Of a stretch of 5,907 nucleotides of DNA, positions 1 through 5,907 are shown piece by piece. Each line of letters opens with the position of its first letter. The first letter of the stretch is position 1. A model generated the notes under the pieces. That model made no database searches, was not told where the DNA came from, and worked only from the letters and a program-made list of their open reading frames with translations. A program made the translations under genes and the position numbers. Origin of the DNA: Arcanobacterium_A sp034173665 (GTDB lineage Bacteria; Actinomycetota; Actinomycetes; Actinomycetales; Actinomycetaceae); assembly GCA_034173665.1 (NCBI GenBank), contig JAXFDG010000030.1, positions 1-5,907 on the forward strand. The letters are read 5' to 3'.

Positions 1-137
1 TCGACTGTTATCCCTTTTGTGCTGGCTGCCGCAAGGAATTCTCGCTCGAGGAGGTCGGCAAGTTTCCCGGAAGTAGAGGGATTTCCGAGACCGGCTTGGA
101 TGGTGACGGTACGCAAAGTTCTCGCAGTCTTGCTCAT
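1..137 (-). CDS. NADPH-dependent FMN reductase, CE1759-like (partial, N-terminus only)
   Basis: Forty-five codons are visible; the gene runs off the left edge. Seen: the product starts MSKTARTLRTVTIQAGLGNP and continues with STSGKLADLLEREF. That is a short basic start, a hydrophobic beta strand (RTVTIQAG), a Gly/Ser/Thr-rich loop and then an amphipathic helix. This is how flavodoxin-fold NAD(P)H-dependent FMN reductases begin, the loop being the FMN phosphate-binding loop. The start is the ATG at 137-135; an in-frame TAG lies four codons upstream, so no longer start is possible. The ribosome site is weak (a purine-rich AGATAG stretch), which fits translation following the upstream gene. It lies 61 nt downstream of the luciferase-like monooxygenase on the same strand with no terminator between, so they probably share a transcript. 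Known: CE1759-type reductases are usually encoded beside CE1758-type monooxygenases. Inferred: this protein supplies reduced FMN to that neighbour in the cytoplasm. The family call rests on the N-terminus only. Confidence 0.75.
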   Translation of the reverse strand, partial: MSKTARTLRTVTIQAGLGNPSTSGKLADLLEREFLAAASTKGITV

Positions 138-198
138 GATATTTCGCTATCTTTGATCTTGTCTCGCAGGTGATTTAGTCAGATATTATGGGGTGATT

Positions 199-1446
199 TT
201 AGTTCTTTTCAGGGGGAATGGTCACTGTGAGCTTGCGGGCAGTTTCATTACCCTTCTTATTGTGCTCGGCAGTGAGGCCAGTCCAGTTGTCGCCAGTTTC
301 GAAACGGTATGAATCGTCGATGGCGTCGGCTCCAGCTTGTGCCGCAGCTGCAACACGATCAGCGTGACGTGGTGCTGCCGGAACATCTGCTGGACGACCT
401 TTAAGGAGTTCTTCGCGCAGCACTGGGACTACTTCGGTTCCGAGGAGTTCAATTTGTTCAAGAACCATCTTTAATGGGAGTCCGGCATGATCGATTAAGA
501 ATAGTTGACGTTGGTAGTCGCCAATATTGTCGCGCATCTGCAAGTAGCGTTCGATTACTTGTTCTGGAGAACCGACGGCGAGCGGCGTTTGTTCCATATA
601 CTCTTCCATGGATGGGCCGCCTCCATATACGGGTGCTTCGTTGAAGTATGGGCGGAATTCGTTAATTGCATCTTGGCTATTTTTGCGCATAAAGACTTGA
701 CCGCCAAGGCCAACGATTGCTTGATGAGCTTTTCCGTGGCCGTAGTGTTCATAGCGCTCGCGGTAGAGTTGGACCATTTGTTTGGTGGCTTCGGCGGGCC
801 AGAAGATGTTGTTGTGGAAGAATCCGTCTCCGTAATATGCGGCTTGTTCAGCAATTTGTGGGGATCTAATTGATCCGTGCCAAACGAATGGTGCCACATT
901 GTTTAATGGGCGTGGGGTAGAGGTGAATTGCTGTAATGGGGTGCGGAATTCGCCTTGGAAATCGAGCACATCTTCACGCCAGAGTCGGTGGAGCAGATTG
1001 TAGTTTTCAATGGCCAGGGAAATGCCTTTCCGGATGTCTTGCCCAAACCATGGGTAGACCGGGCCGGTGTTTCCGCGGCCAAGCATAAGATCCATGCGGC
1101 CATCGGTGAGGTGTTGGAGCATTGCGTAATCTTCAGCAATCTTTACTGGATCATTTGTGGTGATGAGAGTAGTAGCGGTTGAGAGGGTGATCTGCTCAGT
1201 TTGTGCTCCAATGTAGGCGAGGGTAGTGGTTGGTGAAGAAGTAACAAAAGGTGGATTGTGGTGCTCACCGAGAGCAAACACGTCTAAGCCGACTTCGTCG
1301 GCAAGCTTTGCGATTTCAACAATGGCGTTGAGGCGTTCTTTTTCTGATGGCACTTTTCCAGTTACTGGATCGCGAGTAATGTCGGCGACGGTGAAGATAC
1401 CAAACTGCATTGGGTGGCCGGTAGCATTATTGTAAATTTTGTTCAT
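199..1446 (-). CDS. FMN-dependent luciferase-like monooxygenase, CE1758-like
   Basis: Complete, 415 residues, with an expected TIM-barrel fold of the bacterial luciferase superfamily. These enzymes use reduced FMN from a partner reductase and O2 to oxidise an organic substrate; the substrate here is unknown. Seen: beta-1 is MQFGIFTV (13-20); VGLDVFALGEHH (52-63) carries the conserved Glu-His-His; SSPTTTLAYIGAQT (70-83) and ITLSTATTLI (86-95) follow; HLTDGRMDLMLGRGN (112-126) is the highly conserved core leading to GPVYPWFG (128-135); WHGSIRSPQIAEQAAYYGDGFF (189-210) is the late-barrel phosphate-site region; the last barrel segment is near QLFLIDHAGLP (314-324). After about residue 350 there is an Ala/charged tail not needed for the barrel. 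ATG 1446 is preferred because AAAAAGG lies about 7 nt upstream; Met13 (codon at 1410-1408) would match some relatives but has no visible ribosome site. The flavin reductase gene follows 61 nt downstream. It is transcribed divergently from putP. Cytoplasmic: no signal peptide or membrane segment is seen. Confidence 0.88.
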   Translation of the reverse strand: MNKIYNNATGHPMQFGIFTVADITRDPVTGKVPSEKERLNAIVEIAKLADEVGLDVFALGEHHNPPFVTSSPTTTLAYIGAQTEQITLSTATTLITTNDPVKIAEDYAMLQHLTDGRMDLMLGRGNTGPVYPWFGQDIRKGISLAIENYNLLHRLWREDVLDFQGEFRTPLQQFTSTPRPLNNVAPFVWHGSIRSPQIAEQAAYYGDGFFHNNIFWPAEATKQMVQLYRERYEHYGHGKAHQAIVGLGGQVFMRKNSQDAINEFRPYFNEAPVYGGGPSMEEYMEQTPLAVGSPEQVIERYLQMRDNIGDYQRQLFLIDHAGLPLKMVLEQIELLGTEVVPVLREELLKGRPADVPAAPRHADRVAAAAQAGADAIDDSYRFETGDNWTGLTAEHNKKGNETARKLTVTIPPEKN

Positions 1447-1485
1447 TTTTCAGCCTTTTTAGTGGTTCGTTAAATACTTACCTAA

Positions 1486-1514
1486 AGAATAGTTTAATTT
1501 TCAACTAAATTCAA
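1486..1514 (-). promoter_or_regulatory. Candidate promoter for the monooxygenase-reductase pair
   Basis: On the minus strand TTGAAT (1514-1509) is separated by 17 nt from TATTCT (1491-1486). Each hexamer matches 4 of 6 bases of the vegetative consensus. Transcription would start near 1479, leaving a leader of about 33 nt that includes the AAAAAGG ribosome site (around 1460-1454). The region is AT-rich, so chance matches are likely. An imperfect TAGTT/AACTA inverted repeat (1490-1507) overlaps the promoter. Confidence 0.35.
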
Positions 1515-1588
1515 GATAAGGCTTATGTGGAATGTTTTTCTCGCTATCTAATACAGTTATTACATATTTCTCTTAATGTTGAGATAAT

Positions 1589-1598
1589 TTTCTAGAAA
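1589..1598. promoter_or_regulatory. 10-bp palindrome TTTCTAGAAA, possible operator
   Basis: Perfect self-complementary 10-mer in the middle of the divergent intergenic region, 75 bp upstream of the putP start and about 140 bp upstream of the monooxygenase start. Its position suits a regulator serving one or both transcripts. There is no second clear copy in the window, and a short AT-rich palindrome can arise by chance, so operator function is inference. Confidence 0.2.
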
Positions 1599-1601
1599 TG
1601 C

Positions 1602-1631
1602 TTGTGTCTTTAGTCCTGATTCGTTTAAGGT
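1602..1631 (+). promoter_or_regulatory. Candidate putP promoter
   Basis: TTGTGT (1602-1607) and TAAGGT (1626-1631) are spaced 18 nt apart. This is a weak match, with only the TTG and the TA...T positions agreeing with consensus. Transcription would start near 1638, giving a leader of about 35 nt ending in the strong putP ribosome site. TTCGT (1620-1624) and ACGAA (1632-1636) form an inverted repeat with a 7-bp gap that straddles the -10 element, which is where a repressor would act. No better pair was found by eye. Confidence 0.2.
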
Positions 1632-1657
1632 ACGAACTAAGCACAACTTTCTAATAT

Positions 1658-1666
1658 GGGAAGGAG
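1658..1666 (+). promoter_or_regulatory. Strong ribosome-binding site of putP
   Basis: GGGAAGGAG contains AAGGAG, close to the full anti-Shine-Dalgarno complement, and ends 6 nt before the ATG at 1673. It is the best ribosome site in the window and fixes the putP start. Confidence 0.85.
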
Positions 1667-1672
1667 CCTGAA

Positions 1673-3265
1673 ATGTCGCAGACAACAGGTCAAGCGATTG
1701 CAATGATTATTTATTTCGTTGCAATGATTATTATCGGTATCTGGGCCTACACCAGAACCAAGAATCTCGATGATTATATGCTTGGTGGCCGTAATCTCAG
1801 CCCGACTGTGGCAGCACTCTCTGCGGGTGCCTCAGATATGTCCGGTTGGTTATTGATGGGCTTGCCAGGTGCGCTTTATATTAGCGGTATAGTTGAATCT
1901 TGGATTGCAATTGGTTTAACTATTGGATCTTGGGCATCTTGGAAACTAGTTGCGCCGCGTTTGCGTTCGTATACTCAGGTCGCTGGAAATTCGATTACTG
2001 TTCCCTCCTTCCTTGGCAATCGTTTGCGTGATAAGAGTAATTCGATTCGGATTGTAGCTGGCGTAATTATTTTCGTTTTCTTCACCTTTTACGTTTCTTC
2101 TGGCATGGTTGCTGGCGGTCTCTTCTTTGAATCTGCCTTCGGTATGGATTATCACCTGGGTATGGTTTTAGTTGCTGGTGTTGTTATTCTTTACACCCTT
2201 GTCGGTGGCTTCCTTGCAGTTTCTTGGACCGACGTCGTGCAGGGATTAATGATGCTCTTCGCTCTAGTTACCGTGCCAATTGCTGGGTTAGTTGCAATTG
2301 GCGGTTTTGGGAAGCTAATAGAAGGAATCAACGGTACCGATCCAGACTTGCTTTCTATGTTCACTTATGCTGGAAGTAATGAAACTGCTGCAGTTATCGG
2401 AATTATCTCCGCGATGGCATGGGGACTGGGATATTTTGGCCAGCCACATATTATTGTTCGTTACATGGCTCTTCGAAGCCCTGCAGAAGCAACGCAGGCC
2501 CGCCGTATTGGTATCGGTTGGATGATTCTTTCAGTTGTAGGCGCCGGAGGAACAGCACTTGTTGGTGTAGCGGCAAATCACTTTGGGCTGATTACAGTTC
2601 CAGAAGGGAAACACGAGTCAGTCTTTATTATTTCCGGACAAGCATTGTTCCCAGTGATTATCACCGGGTTTATGCTCGCTGCAATTCTTGCCGCAATTAT
2701 GTCCACCATTTCTTCCCAGCTACTTGTTACTTCCTCTGCAGTAGTGGAAGATATTGTGAATGCTAAGGGGAACTTAAAGCGTGACGCCGTTTCTTCAATT
2801 ACATACGGACGACTCGCTGTGTTGGCAGTAGCGGTATTAGCAGGCATCTTTGCTTGGTTCCGCACAGATTCAATTTTGCAGCTTGTGGCCTTTGCTTGGG
2901 CTGGTTTTGGTGCAGCTTTTGGCCCAATTATTATCCTTGCACTCTACTGGCGTAAGCTCACCTGGCAAGGTGCCCTTGCCGGTATGATTGTTGGGGCAGC
3001 AACTGTTGGTATTTGGCGCCAAGCACTAGGGCAGCCATTTGGGCTTTATGAAATTTTGCCCGGCTTCCTCTTTGCTTCCATCGTGGCGATTGTTGTTTCT
3101 TTGGCAACTTATTCGCCAAACGAAGAGATTGAAGCTGAGTTTGCAGCGGCAGTTCGTTTGGCAACAGCTGGAGCAGATGAAATTGAAGCGGAGTTCTCTG
3201 GAGTTCATGATCTTGTTGCGCCAGTAATTGGCGTGGATGGAAAACCACAATTAGAGACTAGCTAA
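1673..3265 (+). CDS. putP: Sodium/proline symporter PutP
   Basis: Complete, 530 residues; E. coli PutP is 502, and the extra length is mostly at the C-terminus. It is an inner-membrane sodium:solute symporter (SSF family, LeuT fold, normally 13 membrane segments) that imports L-proline with Na+. Seen: hydrophobic segments run from residue 8 to about 480. DDYMLGGRNL (33-42) precedes the hallmark SAGASDMSGWLLMGLPGA (50-67), identical in register to the E. coli protein, so Asp55, Ser57 and Gly58, implicated there in Na+ and proline binding, are all present. GGFLAVSWTD (178-187) is conserved. WGLGYFGQPHI (250-260) keeps the Trp, Tyr and Pro of the proline site. ILAAIMSTISSQL (338-350) keeps the Ser-Thr pair (344-345) of the second Na+ site. 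AWAGFGAAFGP (408-418) and GLYEILPGF (457-465) are also typical. The start is set by the strong ribosome site. putA follows 114 nt downstream on the same strand, confirming proline as the substrate. The acidic cytoplasmic tail contains EIEAEF twice. Confidence 0.96.
   Translation: MSQTTGQAIAMIIYFVAMIIIGIWAYTRTKNLDDYMLGGRNLSPTVAALSAGASDMSGWLLMGLPGALYISGIVESWIAIGLTIGSWASWKLVAPRLRSYTQVAGNSITVPSFLGNRLRDKSNSIRIVAGVIIFVFFTFYVSSGMVAGGLFFESAFGMDYHLGMVLVAGVVILYTLVGGFLAVSWTDVVQGLMMLFALVTVPIAGLVAIGGFGKLIEGINGTDPDLLSMFTYAGSNETAAVIGIISAMAWGLGYFGQPHIIVRYMALRSPAEATQARRIGIGWMILSVVGAGGTALVGVAANHFGLITVPEGKHESVFIISGQALFPVIITGFMLAAILAAIMSTISSQLLVTSSAVVEDIVNAKGNLKRDAVSSITYGRLAVLAVAVLAGIFAWFRTDSILQLVAFAWAGFGAAFGPIIILALYWRKLTWQGALAGMIVGAATVGIWRQALGQPFGLYEILPGFLFASIVAIVVSLATYSPNEEIEAEFAAAVRLATAGADEIEAEFSGVHDLVAPVIGVDGKPQLETS
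3125..3196 (+). repeat. Duplicated EIEAEF hexapeptide in the PutP C-terminal tail
   Basis: Residues 485-490 and 503-508 of PutP are both EIEAEF, 18 residues apart, each preceded by an acidic residue. The codons differ at several third positions (GAG/GAA, GCT/GCG, TTT/TTC), so this is not a recent DNA duplication. It lies after the last hydrophobic segment, in the predicted cytoplasmic, helix-forming tail. Confidence 0.6.
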
Positions 3266-3278
3266 ACTACGTAATATC

Positions 3279-3324
3279 CTAAGCTCCGCCTGTTTTTGGA
3301 ATGCCAAAAACAGGCGGAGCTTAG
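3279..3324 (+). terminator. Perfect 21-bp stem-loop after putP, probable terminator or attenuating hairpin
   Basis: The left arm 3279-3299 (CTAAGCTCCGCCTG, then five T and GG) is exactly complementary to the right arm 3304-3324, with a 4-nt loop AATG. There are no mismatches across 21 bp. It begins 14 nt after the putP stop. No run of T follows on the plus strand (TGGTTTAG comes next) and none on the minus strand, so it is not a textbook intrinsic terminator. Actinobacteria are reported to use hairpins without U-tracts, and such a stem could also protect the putP mRNA 3' end or limit read-through into putA. It could equally be one copy of a dispersed repeat, which cannot be judged from one window. 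Confidence 0.75.
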
Positions 3325-3335
3325 TGGTTTAGAAT
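3325..3335 (+). promoter_or_regulatory. Candidate extended -10 element of putA
   Basis: TAGAAT (3330-3335) matches 5 of 6 bases of the -10 consensus and is preceded by TG at 3325-3326, at the position where corynebacterial -10 regions often carry it. Transcription would start near 3342, giving a leader of about 38 nt that includes the AAGGAT ribosome site. No good -35 exists: the right distance falls inside the right arm of the hairpin (AAAACA, 3307-3312). If real, putA can be transcribed separately from putP. Confidence 0.35.
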
Positions 3336-3379
3336 GTCTCATATCTTTACAAAACAATTCAGTCAAGGATGATTTATAA

Positions 3380-5907
3380 ATGGAGTATGAACCAGGAAAT
3401 ATCGAAGAAGTATCCCGCCGAGCAGTTAGCCGTGCAAAGCATTGGTTAGCAGAATCGAAAAAATATCCTACCGACCGAGCGGCACAACTTTTAGCAAAGA
3501 CGCTACAAGATCCGAAAGGTCTCGACTTTACCGTCGAATTTGTTGATGGCGTGATTCGTCCAGAAGACGTAAATGTTTCAGCGCATACAATTGCAAAACT
3601 TGCTGGGCAAAATCCTAACTTTTTACCAGCTTACCTTCGTGCGCCAATGAAAATTGGTGGAAAGCTTGCGCCAAAGATCCCTAACGTCGTCGTCCCAATA
3701 GCGACAAAAGTTTTCCAGCAGCTTGTTGGAGACCTTGTGCTCGATGCAAAAGGTAAAGGTCTAACCAAGGCAATTGCACGGCTGAAAGCTGAAGGTGCAC
3801 ACCTAAATATGAACCTTCTTGGCGAAGCTGTTCTTGGTGATAAAGAAGCTGCAAAGCGAATGGCAGACACCATTAAACTCTTGGAGCGCGACGACGTCGA
3901 TTATGTTTCGATGAAGGTTTCCGCAGTTATTGGTCCACATAATCCTTGGGCTTACGACTACGCTGTGGAACACGCCGTCAATTCGATTCTTCCTCTTTAT
4001 GAAAAGGCAAATTCTTATTCGCCGAAGAAGTTCATCAACTTGGACATGGAAGAGTATCACGATTTACATCTCACAATTGATGTTTTTAAGAAGATTTTAG
4101 ATCGGCCTGAGTTCCTTAATCTTCGTGCCGGAATCGTATTGCAAACTTATCTTCCAGACGCCTTGCCAGCGATGATGGATTTACAAGAGTGGGCTGCGGC
4201 GCGTGTTGCTCGCGGTGGGGCACCAATTAAAGTCCGTGTGGTTAAGGGTGCGAATCTCTCAATGGAACGTGTAGCGGCAACTGTGCACGGCTGGGAGCTC
4301 GTTACTGAGCCAAGTAAAGAACGAACTGACGCAAATTATATTCGAGTTCTTGAATATGCGCTTCGCCCAGAACATATTAAGAATGTTAATGTCGGCGTTG
4401 CGGGAATGAACCTTTTTACGGCCGCTTATGCTCTGGAATTGGCAAAGGATCGCGGTTTGCAGGTAGGTTCTGAAGTTGAGTTTGAAATGCTCACCGGAAT
4501 GGCTGCGCCACAAGCAAAGGCGATGAAACAAGACGTAGGGCATTTGCTTTACTATGTGCCGGTTGTAAATCCAGAAGAATACGACGTAGCGATTGCGTAC
4601 TTAGTTCGTCGTCTGGAAGAAAATGCACTCCCGGCGAATTTTATGAGTTCAATTTTTGAAATTGCTGACTCAGAGCAGTTACTGCAACGAGAAATTGACC
4701 GATTTATGGCAGCAGTGAGCCATGCTTTTACTGATGAAGTTGGACCAAATCGGAAACAAAATCGCCTTACTGAAACTACTGAAGAGATTGCTCAAATCTT
4801 ACAAGATGAGCAGGGTAATTGGACTTTCGAGAACACTCCAGACTCGGATCCTTCATTGCCGGCAAATCTGCAATGGGCGCGAGAAATCGTAGCAAAGATG
4901 GAAGGTTCACAGCTTGGCGCGGATGTGATTGCGCAAGCTCGCGTTGAAACGCATGAAGAACTTGAAGAAGTTATCGAATCTACCTGGACTGCGGCAGAAA
5001 AGTGGGCGGCAATGCCGGCTGTTGAACGTGCCGAAATTTTACATCGTGTTGGTGTGGAATTCTCGAAGAATCGTGGTCTGTTGATTGAAGTTGCTGGCTC
5101 AGAAGCTGGTAAAGCCTTAGATCAAGGTGATGTTGAAGTTTCGGAAGCTGCAGATTTTGCCCATTATTATGCTGAACTTGCAAAAGATTTAGAGAACTTG
5201 CCGGGCGCTGAATATCAGCCTTCACGCGTAGTTGTGGTTACTCCGCCTTGGAATTTCCCGATGGCAATTCCTGCTGGTGGTGTGCTCGCAGCTCTTGCTT
5301 CTGGCTCTGGTGTAGTGTTCAAGCCGGCTTCAGTTTCAGCTCGTACTGGTGCGATGATTGCAAAGTTAATGTGGGATGCAGGTGTGCCACGCGAAGTTTT
5401 GCGGCTGGTTAGTGTGGGCAATCGTGACCTTGGAAAAGAATTGATTAGCCATCCAAAAGTTGATCGCGTAATTCTTACTGGTTCAATCGAAACTGCAAAG
5501 ATGTTTAAGTCTTGGCGTCCGGAACTCGGTGTGCTCGCGGAAACCTCTGGTAAAGATTCGATTATTGTTACTCCTCATGCAGATTTGGATCTTGCGGCGA
5601 AGGATGTAATCTATTCTGCTTTTGGTCATGCTGGGCAGAAGTGTTCGGCATGTTCCACCGTGATTCTTGTAGGTTCGGTAGCGAAGTCGAAGCGTTTCCG
5701 GAATCAGCTTCTTGACGGCGTGCGCTCACTTAGCGTTGGCTGGCCTTGGGAGTTAAAGACTGAAATGGGTCCGCTGGTTGAACCGGCAGCAGGAAAGCTC
5801 TTGCGTGGTCTGACTACTTTAGGTGAAGGTGAAACCTGGCTGCTTGAGCCGAAGCAGCTTGATGATTCCGGCAAGCTCTGGAGTCCAGGTGTGCGCGATG
5901 GCGTGAA
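3380..5907 (+). CDS. putA: Bifunctional proline dehydrogenase / L-glutamate gamma-semialdehyde dehydrogenase PutA (C-terminus beyond window)
   Basis: Open for 842 codons to the right edge. The start is ATG 3380: an in-frame TAA is the codon just before it, and AAGGAT (3365-3370) is its ribosome site. PutA oxidises proline to P5C with FAD, then the semialdehyde to glutamate with NAD+. Seen, proline dehydrogenase barrel: NMNLLGEAVLG (143-153), MKVSA (178-182, Lys179), INLDMEEY (219-226, Asp222), LQTYLPD (254-260), RVVKGAN (286-292), TDANYIR (316-322), VEFEMLTGM (366-374), YYVPV (391-395) and YLVRRLEEN (407-415), whose Arg pair binds the proline carboxylate in homologues. A variable linker spans about 455-495. 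Seen, aldehyde dehydrogenase: PPWNFP (622-627), FKPAS (647-651), TGS (700-702), general base Glu721 in AETSGK, and catalytic Cys755 in GQKCSA. There is no N-terminal ribbon-helix-helix domain, so unlike E. coli PutA it should not act as its own repressor. About 300 further residues are expected from actinobacterial homologues. Oddity: Met343 in VAGMNLF, where His is usual. It pairs functionally with putP upstream. Confidence 0.95.
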   Translation, partial: MEYEPGNIEEVSRRAVSRAKHWLAESKKYPTDRAAQLLAKTLQDPKGLDFTVEFVDGVIRPEDVNVSAHTIAKLAGQNPNFLPAYLRAPMKIGGKLAPKIPNVVVPIATKVFQQLVGDLVLDAKGKGLTKAIARLKAEGAHLNMNLLGEAVLGDKEAAKRMADTIKLLERDDVDYVSMKVSAVIGPHNPWAYDYAVEHAVNSILPLYEKANSYSPKKFINLDMEEYHDLHLTIDVFKKILDRPEFLNLRAGIVLQTYLPDALPAMMDLQEWAAARVARGGAPIKVRVVKGANLSMERVAATVHGWELVTEPSKERTDANYIRVLEYALRPEHIKNVNVGVAGMNLFTAAYALELAKDRGLQVGSEVEFEMLTGMAAPQAKAMKQDVGHLLYYVPVVNPEEYDVAIAYLVRRLEENALPANFMSSIFEIADSEQLLQREIDRFMAAVSHAFTDEVGPNRKQNRLTETTEEIAQILQDEQGNWTFENTPDSDPSLPANLQWAREIVAKMEGSQLGADVIAQARVETHEELEEVIESTWTAAEKWAAMPAVERAEILHRVGVEFSKNRGLLIEVAGSEAGKALDQGDVEVSEAADFAHYYAELAKDLENLPGAEYQPSRVVVVTPPWNFPMAIPAGGVLAALASGSGVVFKPASVSARTGAMIAKLMWDAGVPREVLRLVSVGNRDLGKELISHPKVDRVILTGSIETAKMFKSWRPELGVLAETSGKDSIIVTPHADLDLAAKDVIYSAFGHAGQKCSACSTVILVGSVAKSKRFRNQLLDGVRSLSVGWPWELKTEMGPLVEPAAGKLLRGLTTLGEGETWLLEPKQLDDSGKLWSPGVRDGV

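Noticed and set aside
1408..1410. Met13 as the true start of the monooxygenase
   Set aside because: It would begin right at the first beta strand, but no ribosome site precedes it, whereas the ATG at 1446 has AAAAAGG at suitable spacing. It is kept only as an alternative.
505..1435. Plus-strand open frames opposite the monooxygenase gene (505-873, 955-1182, 1226-1435)
   Set aside because: They lie antisense within a clearly conserved gene, have no convincing ribosome sites, and show no recognisable protein motifs.
1946..3250. Open frames overlapping putP in other frames, including 2419-2766 on plus and 2578-2865 and 2958-3250 on minus
   Set aside because: putP is conserved over its full length, so these are by-products of its codon use. 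Their translations are of odd composition and carry no family signature.
3346..3380. TTTACA (3346-3351) with TATAAA (3375-3380) as a putA promoter
   Set aside because: The 23-nt spacing is too long, and the -10 would overlap the start codon and leave the ribosome site outside the transcript.
3631..5421. Minus-strand open frames inside putA (3631-3873, 3803-4060, 4259-4543, 4980-5225, 5215-5421)
   Set aside because: All are antisense to a continuous, motif-rich putA reading frame and lack supporting signals.
5642..5653. Possible redox-active CxxC at the PutA aldehyde dehydrogenase active site (Cys755-Ser-Ala-Cys758)
   Set aside because: GQKCSAC is, as I recall, also found in other P5C dehydrogenases such as ALDH4A1, so the second Cys looks like a normal family variant and not a new redox switch.
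1..5907. A previously undescribed biological system, mobile element, CRISPR array or RNA gene
   Set aside because: All long reading frames belong to known metabolic families. No tandem repeats, terminal inverted repeats, tRNA-like or rRNA-like stretches were seen.

Overview
The window looks like chromosomal DNA from an actinobacterium of moderate G+C content. The two flavin genes resemble the paired CE1758/CE1759 protein families named from Corynebacterium efficiens. The PutA is of the actinobacterial type, with no N-terminal DNA-binding domain. Base composition is lower in G+C than most Corynebacterium or Streptomyces, and many third codon positions are A or T. A member of the Actinomycetaceae (Arcanobacterium or Trueperella-like) is a reasonable guess, but this is inference from style and not from a species marker.

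Layout, left to right. Positions 1-1446 hold two minus-strand genes transcribed leftwards: an FMN-dependent luciferase-like monooxygenase (1446 down to 199), followed after 61 nt by the first 45 codons of a flavodoxin-fold FMN reductase (137 down to beyond the left edge). Positions 1447-1672 are an AT-rich divergent intergenic region with candidate promoters for both directions and two small palindromes. Positions 1673-3265 encode PutP, the sodium/proline symporter, on the plus strand. A perfect 21-bp stem-loop follows at 3279-3324. Immediately after it lie a candidate -10 element and then putA (3380 to beyond the right edge), a bifunctional proline dehydrogenase / glutamate-semialdehyde dehydrogenase. 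All but roughly its last 300 codons is present, judged by the usual length of actinobacterial PutA.

Function. PutP imports proline with sodium. PutA oxidises it in two steps (FAD-linked, then NAD-linked) to glutamate, so the right two thirds of the window is a proline-utilisation locus. The divergent pair looks like a two-component flavin monooxygenase: the reductase would supply reduced FMN to the monooxygenase. Its substrate cannot be read from sequence, and nothing proves a link to proline apart from the shared intergenic region.

No RNA genes, mobile elements, CRISPR arrays or clearly new system were found. The points most worth a second look are the long perfect hairpin without a U-tract between putP and putA, the putA -10 candidate abutting it, the divergent control region, and a Met where the proline dehydrogenase family usually has His.
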